From: Trichobilharzia regenti
Taxonomy: Eukaryota; Platyhelminthes; Trematoda; Strigeidida; Schistosomatidae
Assembly (NCBI GenBank): GCA_944472135.2
Contig: OX235262.1
Coordinates: 28,071,362-28,135,361, forward strand
Direction: 5' to 3'
Length of the DNA: 64,000 nucleotides
Part shown: positions 44,050 to 54,162 of the stretch, in pieces
How the letters are laid out: each line of letters opens with the position of its first letter
Numbering within the stretch: position 1 is the first letter of the stretch
Translations under genes and position numbers: made by a program
The notes under the pieces: generated by a model
Database searches by the model: none
Seen by the model: the letters and a program-made list of their open reading frames with translations, nothing else
Told to the model about the DNA's origin: nothing

Positions 44050-44230
44050 AGTAAAATTCTTAACAAAACAGGAATCAGGATATGATTTAAGCTCGCTTAG
44101 GGACAAGCTCTGTAGGCTAAAGGTGCCCCTGTTGACTCAATTAGACAAAATGACGTAATCGAAAATTAGCTTGCAATGACTGTGAAGTAAACTCGACATA
44201 AGTCAGATCTGTAGTCACAGTATCGGCATA
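44050..44230 (+). pseudogene. Penelope-like element fragment, decayed
   Basis: Reads LNKTGIRI, then RDKLCRLKVPLLTQLDK in pieces, the stretch before a GIY-YIG endonuclease; stops interrupt it. It is the direct-strand relative of 32590-32990. Confidence 0.45.
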
Positions 44231-44889
44231 TAAGGATTTACTATAAAATTGTTTAAAGTATTGATTCAATCTGACTCAGTGCTCAAATTATTCCAGGAAA
44301 TTTGTTTTATCTATGGTCTGCATATTTATAATCATATACGAATTTAGCTAAGTGTATAATGAATGACCTTACAGAGATGAATAGTTTAGGGGAAAGCTCA
44401 GCAATCATCACGCATAGTTACGCAATAGACTAGGACAGTTCTGAAACGTAATGTTGATAGTTGGTGAGAAAGGTTGATTACCGAATCTTTATTCATTAAT
44501 TAAATTTTCGCCTAACATATACAATAAGCAATGATAATGCCAATATCAGAGATATGGAAAATATAATTATCGATAAAATCAAATGATAGGTAGTGAAAAC
44601 AGAGTTATATTAACGAAGTTTGAAAGTCACCTGAATGCTTAGATACGATTTTGAGTAATAAATACACTTTCCTCGAAATGTCATGAGTAAATTTATACCA
44701 TTTCACCGTGTGCTTTTAATCAAATAAATTTAGTCTACCACAGTGCCTAAGTTCTATTCTTATGTCAATTTACATCACTCTCGTCAGTTAAGGAGGCGAG
44801 ACTGAGATAATGTGTTCTCTTTAGCATTTGACCTTAAGCGAAAGGATCAGGAAAATTAAGTCGCCTCAAACAGTTGTAGTTATGTTTCC
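44231..44889. other. HTT intron, nothing recognised
   Basis: No supported feature. Confidence 0.5.
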
Positions 44890-45480
44890 TGAGCTGGATA
44901 GTTAATTTGCGAAGCTTTCATTCGCCTACTAGGCAATATCTTCAGTGCATACCTCAATTTGTTGAAGTGAGCTTTTAGATTTCTCCACGAGTTTATTAAT
45001 CATCTCTCCTGGTGGGTGACCTTCAACATCCTGATTGGTTGTTTTCGTGTGTTTTCGCACCCTCTAGGCTACTTGTGGTATTAGTAATGATTGTTTCCTT
45101 GACTTCAACTCTGACCCTTTGTGTGAGATTTCCTTATCGATTGATAAATTTTGTCTATCTCAATGTGTCTATTGATTAACTATTTGCTGGAATACCTGGC
45201 TTCTACGAATTGCCTGGCATTCTTAGTGTTTCCTCTGTCTAATATTTGAACGTTGTTTGTATGCATTGAAATGAGGGAGTGGATATCATGTCTTTCGACG
45301 GCTAACTTATGTTCATTTATACGAAGATGAAGGGGAGGTCCACTTTGACCAATGTAGTGTTTTTCGCAGTCCTTGCAACTTATTTTGTAGATGATGTTGG
45401 TTTTAATCTTCTTTCGTTGTTGAGTCTTTTGGTTGACACAGGGCTGGCTGAGTGAAGTGATTTTGTTAACATGCATACAT
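44890..45480 (-). pseudogene. Penelope-like element 3: GIY-YIG end and terminal hammerhead-like motif
   Basis: On the minus strand from 45476: NIIYKISCKDCEKHYIGQSG then PPLHLRINEHKLAVERHDIH is a PLE GIY-YIG core with its usual Cys residues, ending with FVEARYSSK near 45180. Downstream (45179-44890) is the terminal region with a hammerhead-like motif: CTGAAGA (44945-44939), a hairpin, GAAA (44919-44916), then GCTTCGC. The reverse transcriptase is absent. Confidence 0.75.
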
Positions 45481-45828
45481 TAGGTGTGGTACTAGCCTTG
45501 TTCATGAGTAATTTGTTATAACTAACTATTTTCTACCAAATATTGATTATGACACATTGTGTAGAAGCTGAGAAGAACCGACGTGTTAGATGACTGACTA
45601 ATGCTAATTAAAATGGTGTTGTGGTGAGTGTCACTGATAATGAAATATAAGTAGTATATCAATAAACGAATTCAAAAAAGTAACAACATCTTCTGGGACA
45701 CTGGAGAAAGCAGTCGAAGACGAGAAGTGTGAGAAGAACGTTACAACACTGCTGTACAGAATCCAACAAGCTATCGAATGTGGTGATATTTGACCAATTT
45801 GCAAATGATGTGCAAATAAAGACTTAAA

Positions 45829-46690
45829 TATAAGACATTTGTAAAAAAATTATATTTGTAAAATCTCGGCGATATTGAAATGAGTAATTCCAACATTTCG
45901 TTCGACAGTCTGGTCCAAACTTCTTCAAGGGAATTAATCGAAATTAACATAACAGAGGTTTATATATAAAAAGAGGAACATCTCTTGTTTTAAAAAAAAC
46001 GTTGTTCAATCATGAGTCATAAAACAAGTATTAACAAGTATAATAAACAAAATCGCTCGAGTTGTGATCAAAATTTGACCTCAGACTTACAAATATTGAT
46101 CTATCTTTGTTAAACACTTTAAACACAGTGTGCATATGTGTGTGTGTGCGCGCGGGTAAACAGTTGTAAAACAATGTCTTAACGTCTCCATAAGTAGATA
46201 TAGACAGTCGGGAACTTTGACCAAGTATTATTAGTTAGTGATACATATCCACTCTTATTTATTAATCAGGATTTCCTATGCGTCATCTAACATTACACCT
46301 TCATGTCTGTTCAAACTGGTTAGTATCTAGAATTTTATGATTAGACGTATTTTCAAAATTATGGTGTTTAGGATTAGAGTTTAGTTGAACAACCCCGTCA
46401 AACTTATTACTTTTTCTTCTTTCTGAAAGTTGAGCTGCTTTATTCGACCTACTGAAGTTGTCAGGTGACTGGACAGCTACGAATTTAGGATACGCATTCT
46501 GCTGCAGACAACGGAGAGTGGAAACACGATGATTGTGCCAATTACATAGTTTCTTTGTTAATTTAATTCGATTACAAAATAAATCAAATGAACTGTAGTC
46601 AAGATTTGACAGAATAGTTCTTCCCACTCGGCGCCCAAATATTTTAGAACTATTCTGTCAAATCTTGACTACAGTTCATTTGACTTAAAG
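45829..46690 (-). pseudogene. Penelope-like element 4: 5' end and N-terminal ORF
   Basis: On the minus strand from 46627 a 108-codon reading (MGRTILSNLDYSSFDLF...) resembles the N-terminal region of PLE ORFs in this lineage: WHNHRVSTLRCLQQNAYPKF. This is a moderate call, since that region is poorly conserved. The upstream end folds into a 38-bp perfect inverted repeat (46584-46621 with 46646-46683). The downstream end (45829-45930) is a terminal sequence with TTGAAGA...GAAA. The reverse transcriptase is missing. Confidence 0.55.
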
Positions 46691-46917
46691 ATAAGATATA
46701 CCAAATTCATGTAACTACAATATATTTGTCATAATGAACATCGCCCTCGAGCGTCGCATTGGTCTTTTCTTCCTTACATTATTAGGAGACGACTAATTTC
46801 TACATGTTTTCATCAATATCCTTGATATGAATGCTTTTTTAACCGTTTCACATATAATTTACTTCACTTATTTTAAAAAAAATATACTCTAATATTTGTA
46901 TTTATTTTATATTTCAG

Positions 46918-47056
46918 TTTTTACGTACACAATTTAAAAGATTATCGTCAAATAAAGCTCTGATACGACGTACAATTGCTCAATTATTAGTTATCACATG
47001 CCAATCATCTCGTGTACCGCTTACATTATTACGTTATCTATTGCACTTGATATTAG
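46918..47056 (+). CDS. HTT: huntingtin homologue, fourth exon seen
   Basis: No ATG, so it is easily missed. The acceptor ATTTCAG is at 46917, the donor GTAAGC at 47057. It reads FLRTQFKRLSSNKALIRRTI, then AQLLVITCQSSRVPLTLLRY and LLHLILG. Human huntingtin has [20 protein letters not shown], then SICQHSRR and WLLNVLLG at the same place; IRRT, CQ.SR and LLxxxLG are kept. Phase 0 in, one extra base (G) out, which fits the next exon's start at 52846. Confidence 0.9.
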
Positions 47057-47070
47057 GTAAGCCTTTATGA

Positions 47071-47105
<35 letters not shown>
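47071..47105. repeat. (TA)n microsatellite after the HTT donor
   Basis: Two TA runs split by CA, 15 bases after the splice donor. Confidence 0.9.
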
Positions 47106-47380
47106 GCTCACCTTACCCAAATCAATTTTTAATATAATTTTCCAAGCTGATAGTATAACACCACGTTGTTAGGCAATTTTAGTTGGATATATGATTATGA
47201 GTGATCTAGAATTTGGACACATTTAATTCTGTATTGTATTTAAGTAACACCTAGCCAGCATGTTTTATATCATCAGCAACTGGCTTTTGCGCATTATTCT
47301 TGTTATTCTTTTTTCACTTCTTTTGAAGGCTTTAGACACAGAATGTAAACACACTTATACATGTAGCTATTGTTACCTGA
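47106..47380. other. HTT intron, nothing recognised
   Basis: Ends with ATTGTTACCTGA at 47369-47380, one copy of the target duplication of the following element. Confidence 0.6.
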
Positions 47381-48522
47381 TTTGCAATTAATAGTGTTCT
47401 CTGAGCTGGTCGGTTTAGTTGCGGAGCTTTCGTCGTCTTTCTGGACGGCATCTTCAGCGTAGTATTTAACATAAAGTTAAATGATTTAAAAATCTCCATG
47501 AATGATGATACAATTGCGTCTCCTGGTGACCAACCATCTTTACATATGTATTGACCGTTTTCTATTGATTGGGATTTTAAACTTTCTGGTCACCTGATTT
47601 GCTTTTTATTAGTTGATATATTTCATCTATATTAACGTGTTTATTAATGGCATTTTCGTTTGAGTACCAGGCTTCTAGGAATTCCCTGGTACATTTGGTG
47701 TTTCCTCTGTTTAAGTTTTTGATATTATCTCAATCAAATTGATGTCCATAATTATCTGTATGCATTGATACGAAAGAATTTATATGATGTCTTTTCACGG
47801 TTGACTTGTGTTCTTGGATTCTTATTCGAAGGGGACGCCCACTTTGACTGATGTAATGTTTGTTACAGTTCATACAATTTATTTTGTAAATGGTGTTAAT
47901 TTTATCTCCTTTTTCTATCGGATCTTTTGGTTTGCATAATATCGAATTAAGCGATTCGGCTGGTTTGTGTGCTACATCTATATCAAACGGTTTCATTATT
48001 CTAGCCGTTATTTCAGAGATATTTTTGATGTATGGTAGGATGAATTTATTTTTGGTCTTTGGTGATGGTTCTTTTTTGGTGCTTTGATTCGACTTTAAAC
48101 ACTTTCTGATGAAATTTTTTTGGGTAACCATTCTTCTTGAAGACCGTTTGTAAGTATTTTTCTTCCATTCTTTTCAACTCTGGTGTACTACAATGTGTTT
48201 GAACTCTTCTAAACAATGTCTGCACACAGTTTCTTTTGTGAGTACTTGGATTATTGCTAGAATTGTTGAGCAAATCAGGTGACCAGAAAGTTTAAAATCC
48301 CAATCAATAGAAAACGGTCAATACATATGTGAAGATGGTTGGTCACCAGGAGACGCAATTGTATCATCATTCATGGAGATTTTTAAATCATTTAACTTTA
48401 TGTTAAATACTACGCTGAAGATGCCGTCCAGAAAGACGACGAAAGCTCCGCAACTAAACCGACCAGCTCAGAGAACACTATTAATTGCAAATCATCCACC
48501 TGAGTTACAAATCTTTTAGGTT
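47381..48522 (-). mobile_element. short Penelope-like element with inverted terminal repeats and 12-bp TSD
   Basis: Arms 47378-47602 and 48269-48494 are inverted copies with about one mismatch over 225 bases. Between them lie 666 bp with the C-terminal part of a PLE ORF. ATTGTTACCTGA flanks the unit at 47369-47380 and 48523-48534. The right arm has a 28-bp extension (48495-48522) not found on the left; one-sided extensions are known from Penelope elements. Each arm has a hammerhead-like motif (CTGAAGA 48415-48421, GAAA 48441-48444, CGTC/GACG stem between). It is internally deleted but recently inserted. Confidence 0.85.
47730..48273 (-). pseudogene. PLE ORF fragment with GIY-YIG endonuclease core
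   Basis: On the minus strand from 48273: MLNNSSNNPSTHKRN.. with ELKRMEEKYLQTVFKKNGYP (the linker after the RT). A one-base shift near 48115 follows, then KFILPYIKNISEITARIMKP and INTIYKINCMNCNKHYISQS with RPLRIRIQEHKSTVKRHHIN. The GIY-YIG core reads YISQS where YIGQS is normal, so Gly is lost. No reverse transcriptase remains. It would depend on another PLE. Confidence 0.8.
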
Positions 48523-48534
48523 ATTGTTACCTGA

Positions 48535-48884
48535 GTTATTTTTCTCTCAATCTGTGGTGGTTGTTTATCCGCCGCATTTTAGATGAGGTCAGACTTAAAG
48601 TGTTGGAAAGGTAAGGCAATCGATTAGATTATGAATTTTCACTGATCATAATAGTTAGAATATGTGTTACTCACTCTAAGCCACTATCTTCCTTGATAAG
48701 TAATGTCAACCCATGTAAGATTAGGTTAGAAAAGACCTATATATATATATATATATATATGACACCACTGCGCGGAGTCATTGAATGTTCGTTTGATTTA
48801 CATGGATGTGTTCAGGCTGCTTGGTTGATTTCCTCGGAATATTAAGAGTCAACGGTTAGCAACTCCTAGTGAAAGGACTAAATA
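48535..48884. other. HTT intron, nothing recognised
   Basis: Contains a (TA)n run at 48739-48760. Confidence 0.6.
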
Positions 48885-49406
48885 TCATACCGTCTGTCCC
48901 TGTATGTTTTCGATGTAGAACTTTGCACCGATGTGCAACAGTTCAAGTCGCCACACTCCATGTAGCACACAAAGCGAGAGAAAGTAGAAGAAATGCAAAA
49001 TAGAGACAGTAGACAGAGGTGTGAGACAAAAGGAACAGTAATAACGAAGACCAATACAGTTGCATTGGAGTGGATGCATCTGCACCAGCTATTGACAAGG
49101 ATTTTGAGCCATATCACTGATTGTTTCAATCCAATGGTTTTTACCGTCCCGAGGACACCACCTAACGTTACAACGGCGCCAGAGATGGCTGAAGTTCATG
49201 TCTGCCACCCTAGCCTTCATTATACTGTTGGAAATCTCATCCGTCACCCCTCCGCCAGCACTCACACAACTACCCAGATACACAAACGTATCAACAACCT
49301 CAAGTGGTTCACCTGCAAGAGTGAGTGCAGGTACAGGCTCCTGCCAATCTTGTAACAGTACTTTGCACTTAGACGGCCCAAAGTACATACCATACTTACA
49401 GACAGT
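48885..49406 (-). pseudogene. chimeric RTE fragment: B-type RT region joined to an A-type 3' end
   Basis: On the minus strand from 49406: VCKYGMYFGPSKCKVLLQDW to ISNSIMKARVADMNFSHLWR is nearly the same as the B copy at 51363-52556. At about 49150 it jumps to an A-type end (CPRDGKNHWIETISDMAQNP) followed by the A tail with GCACCGATGTGCAACAGTTC. The B copy at 51363 has a quite different 3' end, so the two types are joined here. Confidence 0.75.
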
Positions 49407-50025
49407 GAATAAGTACTGGGGAATTGAAATTGTCATTATTATTTCAGTATACTATTACAACCTTATTACCTATGTAGGGTTGTGTATAATAATTGCAATT
49501 CATTAGCCATATCTAGCACATTCTACGTGGGTAAATAAGCTACACATATTTTTGAGAGGTATTATGTTGCCTTAATATATATTATATTTTTCACAATAAT
49601 ACATTACAAAATCTTGTTGTTGATACTGAATGTCTATTTGAGTTATTTTGAAGATACTTTTATGTAACATCTCTCTCTCTCTCTCAAGTAGAATTCTTTA
49701 CCTTACTACTTGTTTTGCAGTGATGTCCTTTTTACGGAATGCTAGAAAGGGGGACTAAATGCATCTTGAGCTACTTTGTATACCTGAAAGATCGTTGGTT
49801 AGAGAAATTATAGGCGTAGATAATAAAAGTTTACACGGACCTTTCTCCAACAGTAATTATAGTATATGCATCATTGTATATCAAGTATTGTTGTATTGTG
49901 AAATATAGCCGTTTAAAGTAAAAGATTCAACGTATCTAGCAATATCTAACCAATACTGCTTCCTTTTGCACTATTCACATTTGAAACATAATTTGTGTGA
50001 ATATTTCAAATATAAAAGATATTGA
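49407..50025. other. HTT intron, nothing recognised
   Basis: A short (CT)n run near 49672-49684. No gene. Confidence 0.5.
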
Positions 50026-50665
50026 TTATTATTATTGTTCCCTTGGGTTCCTAGTAGAACATAGGGCTTCAACTGCACGTCTCCACTCGCTTCTGTCTTC
50101 TGCTGTACTTTTCACCTGCATCTATCTTAGTCCATACTGTTTCAACTCCTCTTCACACGATCTCCTCCATGTCACCCCATGCACCGACGTCCCAGTCGCC
50201 GCTTCCCTTTCGGCCTGGTTCCACTCGAGCAATGGCCTGACGCGTGCGCGATGTCACCCAACGGCCTCCTGCTCAGTGAGTGTCCAATCCATCTCCGCTT
50301 TCTCCTGCATATTTGTTGGTTGGCGATTGGTACTTGCTTTGTTTGTTTGTTCCCATAGTTTCTTGTTGGTGATTCTGGTGATTCCGGCCCGGTCATCTGA
50401 TCTTCAGTATAGAGCCAGCGAAGACAGTTGTTGTTGTTGTTGATAAAGCTCTGAGTTAGCCTGTTGGTTGGAAATATTCTTTGTGACCCGCCCGTCAAGT
50501 TTCTGATCCATATAGAAGAACCGACTCAACGTTGTTTGTATTGAAAATCCAACTGAATTTTGTTGTGGATGCTGGCTGAGTGACGAAGATTTCCAAATTG
50601 GTTTCAGGTTAATGAATGTGTTTCCCGCCTTCCCGATTCTCCATTTGACATCCTCTAATCGCATA
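50026..50665 (-). pseudogene. LINE family C, C-terminal end, broken
   Basis: On the minus strand: WRIGKAGNTFINLKPIWKSS (near 50655), RVTKNIS, INNNNNCLRWLYTEDQM, KRRWIGHSLSRRPLGDIA, KGKRRLGRRC, then GAAGCCCTATGTTCTACTAG near 50050. It is frameshifted at least twice. A (GTT)n run at about 50427-50442 interrupts the reading. Same family as 41945-42300. Confidence 0.75.
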
Positions 50666-51315
50666 AGATCTAAAGACTTTCATCTATAAAATGTGTCAGG
50701 AATACACAGCTGCTAACAACTCTACCAGCTACCTCGATCAACTAAAGGTAGGATGGGAAACCTTAGAGTGATGAAAAAACAGCACTCAACTCCAATTTGT
50801 GAAGTCGATAAAGGTTAGTCTATACTGCTTAGAAAAAAGTTGAGGCATTCACTATGAAGACAACTATCTGTCTAAAGGACCTAGTGTAATGTGAATGACA
50901 GGTTTGTGCTGCATACTTTTACATAATCCCGAAGATCTTATCTATACACAGAGAGGTATCATTTTATCTCGCTCGTCTCGTTTTCAGTGAGACTAATAAT
51001 TTTAATTTGTCTATCTTCTGTGGGTTTTAATCCGCCACTCCACCCCACCCCCACTGATCTATTGATGTAGGGTGTAACAGATTTTGGACTAACAAGTGAC
51101 AAGGTCAAGCCTTATTCTATTGTATTTATCCGCGTGACTACATTTGTTTTACTACATTAACTTATTCAAGTAAATTTTTTCATTATTTCAGCAATCAATA
51201 TCATGCTTTCTTCTTGTGTAGTTAGTGAAGTGTTTTAAAACTTAATATCTAGTCTACTTTTCCCGCCGATGGAATTGGTTAGTTGGTGATCGCGCTAAAT
51301 CACACATTGGTAGAA
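50666..51315. other. HTT intron, nothing recognised
   Basis: No supported feature. Confidence 0.5.
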
Positions 51316-51362
51316 GTTAGAATTCATGGGCTGGCTACTGAATCGGATCCCAGTGACTGAAT
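51316..51362 (+). repeat. hammerhead-type SINE, 5' part, split by an RTE-B insertion
   Basis: GAATTCATGGGCTGGCTACT, then GGATCCCAGTGACTGAAT. The SINE resumes at 52557 with CAGTGACTGAATGGTGTATG, so CAGTGACTGAAT (51351-51362 and 52557-52568) is the 12-bp target duplication. Confidence 0.85.
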
Positions 51363-52556
51363 AACAGTGGGGTAAGACGGGGTTGCCCAATCTCTCCATT
51401 TCTCTTTAACTTTGCCATCGATGACATTCTGGAGTCAGCTCTGAAGGATGTGCGTGAAGGTGGTGTAGATCTGCTACCTGGAAATAGACTTTTCGACCTC
51501 GAGTATGCAGACGATATGATCTTACTGTGCGATAGCATGCAGGCTGCCCAAATCGCACTTAATCAGTTGGCGATCAGTGTCTGTAAGTATGGTATGTACT
51601 TTGGGCCGTCTAAGTGCAAAGTACTGTTACAAGATTGGCAGGAGCCTGTACCTGCACTCACTCTTGCAGGTGAACCACTTGAGGTTGTTGATACGTTTGT
51701 GTATCTGGGTAGTTGTGTGAGTGCTGGCGGAGGGGTGACGGATGAGATTTCCAACAGTATAATGAAGGCTAGGGTGGCAGACATGAACTTCAGCCATCTC
51801 TGGCGCCGTCGTGACGTTAGCCTGGCTGTCAAAGGTCGGGTATACAATGCCTTGGTTTGGGCTGTCTTGCTCTACGCCTGTGAAACCTGGCCTCTCCGAG
51901 TAGGCTGAGAATGTGCGGCGGCTCTGCGTGTTCGATCATCGCTGTCTCCGCAGGATTGCTTGTGTTCCTTTGCATCATCGCGTAAGTAATTCTGAGGTTC
52001 GGCGGCGTGTTTGAACACAGTGGAGATCACCATTCATTGAGTGTTGTCATCTGGTAACACCGGCTCCGGTGGCTTGGACATGTGCCTAGAATGTCATTCC
52101 AGAGGCTGTCGTACAAGTCTCTGTTCGCTAACCGTGGGACTGGATGGAAAAGGTGGAGGGGTGGTCAGTCCATAACGTGGTGTCGTGGGATGAAGCATGT
52201 TTGTGCTAGATTAGCATTGGTTGGTGTGTCACGACTCCCTGGTTGGGGTTCGCGAGACAGCTTGGAACGTTATCGGATATGGCCAGGAATCGTAATCAAT
52301 GGCGAACGTGTTGCAGTTTCCTTCTTTCTTCCCTTCCCGATGATAGTTGAGGAATACTGTTTGAACTTGTTAAGTATGACGGTTTTCCTTCCAGATGAAG
52401 TTCTTTATCCGTTCTCTACTTATATACATATTTTTTATGTTTTCTCTCTTTTTTTCTTTTGATCTATGTTGTTTTATTATTATTGTGTGCCGCATCGTTC
52501 TTGGTGCCATATCGTACGAAGTTTTTTTGCGTTTCAATAAATAAATAATAAATAAA
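51363..52556 (+). mobile_element. RTE-B LINE, 5'-truncated, inserted in a SINE
   Basis: Begins at the motif B box (GVRRGCPISPFLFNFA), has the catalytic YADD (LEYADDMILLCDS, near 51505), GMYFGPSKCKVLLQDW, VYLGSCVSAGGGV and LYACETWPLRVG, and a stop at 51906 that ends the first frame. Further pieces (LPGWGSRDSLERY near 52225) lie in other frames. The 3' end is an AATAAATAAATAATAAATAAA tail. It differs clearly from RTE-A. It is dead, but the perfect TSD suggests a modest age. Confidence 0.85.
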
Positions 52557-52745
52557 CAGTGACTGAATGGTGTATGAACTTGTCTTGTAACCGGAAGGTC
52601 CTGGGTGCGAAACCCAGTGGGGGTACGTAATGTCGGTGGTTCCGAAAGTAGAGCGGGACAGGTGTCCAGTACTCCCAGTCGGCGGTTTTCCATGATTCTC
52701 TAACTGATATCCATCTGTGGATAAACAAATGTAGTACTTACAAAC
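52557..52745 (+). repeat. hammerhead-type SINE, 3' part
   Basis: GAACTTGTCTTGTAACCGGA, GGTCCTGGGTGCGAAACCCA (B box altered), GTACGTAATGTCGGTGGTTC (CTGATGA box lost), CCAGTACTCCCAGTCGGCGG, and a worn tail. It continues 51316-51362. Confidence 0.75.
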
Positions 52746-52845
52746 CAACTACTGGCAATATATAACTGAGTAAAATTCATTTAATTCTATTCTGTATAAT
52801 GTATTGTTTTATTGTTATTATTATTTGTTTCTTTGTTTATACTAG
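52746..52845. other. HTT intron end
   Basis: T-rich tract ending in TTTATACTAG, the acceptor of the next exon. Confidence 0.6.
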
Positions 52846-53130
52846 CGGAAATGGAATCACTCAGTGTTGTTTCATCTACAGAACCAGTTAAAGTTGACTA
52901 TGATTCATCAACACCGAACAATTTTATCACCTATTGGACAGGTTTATTTAATACAATACGCTATTTATCTATTGGTTGGGAACAACTTTCAAATAATATT
53001 ACAAAGAATTCATCCTATCTAAATTTAAATCTACCTTCAACGTCATCAATTGATTTAAAATTTTTAAATAATATACATTCTAGGATATCTGGTACTGCTG
53101 ATCCAGAAAGCCCAGAAATGCCTAATCCAG
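52846..53130 (+). CDS. HTT: huntingtin homologue, fifth exon seen
   Basis: Starts with two bases that complete an Ala codon begun at 47056. It reads EMESLSVVSSTEPVKVDYDS, then TPNNFITYWTGLFNTIRYLS and IGWEQL. The second stretch matches human huntingtin LLILGVLLTLRYLVPLLQQ by position and by the LxxxRYL core. The remainder (LNLNLPSTSSIDLKFLNN to SPEMPNP) is a low-complexity, Ser/Asn-rich insertion that I cannot align. The donor is GTTTGT at 53131, with phase one base out. The donor is weak but the phase fits the next exon. Confidence 0.85.
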
Positions 53131-53204
53131 GTTTGTGTTAATTTTTTTTTTCAAGTATTGGTTTTATAGGGATTTTGTTTGATTGGTTGGAGACTCTGAC
53201 GCAC
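53131..53204. other. HTT intron start
   Basis: Short; nothing recognised. Confidence 0.5.
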
Positions 53205-53310
53205 AGCTGATATCACTTGGTCGGCCTGCGAAATTTGGACTACCGATATCACACGTTGAAAATTCCATACTTTTACCAAAAATACGGTGTAGAATCAAGC
53301 TATAATAAAA
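53205..53310 (+). repeat. tRNA-derived SINE (type B), 3' half
   Basis: GATATCACTTGGTCGGCCTG, TGGACTACCGATATCACACG, AAAATTCCATACTTTTACCA and ATCAAGCTATAATAAAAAG, as in 24340-24425. The tRNA-like head is missing. Confidence 0.7.
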
Positions 53311-53339
53311 AGAAACAACTCATCTCCAGTTTGTTCTAT

Positions 53340-54070
53340 TTTCTGCCATCCTCTTCATTCGGGGCCACGATTGCCCATAATCTCTCTCCTCTTCCTTACA
53401 CTATCTCCTCCATGTCACTCTCGCACCAACGACCCACTTGTTGCTTCGCATCTAGATTCCACTCTAGTGATGGCCTGCATTGAGCGCGATGTCATTCGAT
53501 GGCCTCCTCAACGTACGCCCGATCCATCCACCTCCATTTTCTCCCACATATATGTTGAGCGGTTGGCTCTTGGTTGGTTGGTTTGTTCATACAGTTATTT
53601 GTTACTAATTTCTTTCGGCCGGCCATTCGGTCTTCAGTATGGAGCCACGGAAGACAACTGTTGATAAAAGTTTGTGACTTGGGAATCCTTTTCGTGACGC
53701 GCTGGTCAAGTTTCTCATCGTATAGAAGGACCGACTTGACATTGATGTTAAAAATCCTAATCTTGTTCTGTATGCAGCGGAGTGCAGTGCAGAAGATTTC
53801 CAAACTGATTTCAGGTTGATGAAGGCGTATCTTGCCTTTCCGATTCTGCCTGGCTGCCTTTGACATCTTCCTCCATTCTGACTGCCTGTAGTTGAAATGA
53901 TTTGCAGATAGGTCAAAGAGGCCACCTCTGTTAAATCTGTCCGATTGATGATAATTGGTGCTGGTTGTTGCTGTTCATTGGTTGTCTTCATTCCCTCCGT
54001 TTTCTCTATGTTCACCAGGAGTCCTGTCATCGCTGCCTGAGTTTTCAGCCAGTTTGTTGGTTTTCGCCTG
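53340..54070 (-). pseudogene. LINE family C, RT end, broken
   Basis: On the minus strand from about 54030: MTGLLVNIEKTEGMKTTNEQ, EVASLTYLQIISTTG (family form ..SFTYLGS), RIGKARYAFINLKSVWKSSA, RSFYTMRNL, then in another frame INSCLPWLHTEDRMAGRKKL and KWRWMD. It ends near 53345. At least three frame changes. Same family as 50026, 57940 and 59741. Confidence 0.75.
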
Positions 54071-54162
54071 TAAGTCTTCGAGTTTGTGTGACATTAGATA
54101 TCGATCATCCACGTGCGAAATGCAGGTCTTATACAGTCTCCTTATCACTGGTCCAGAGTATT
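54071..54162. other. HTT intron spacer, probably decayed family C sequence
   Basis: Nothing recognised. Confidence 0.4.

Noticed and set aside
47071..47105. (TA)n runs as regulatory or CRISPR-like repeats
   Set aside because: Plain microsatellites; no repeat-spacer arrangement occurs in the window.
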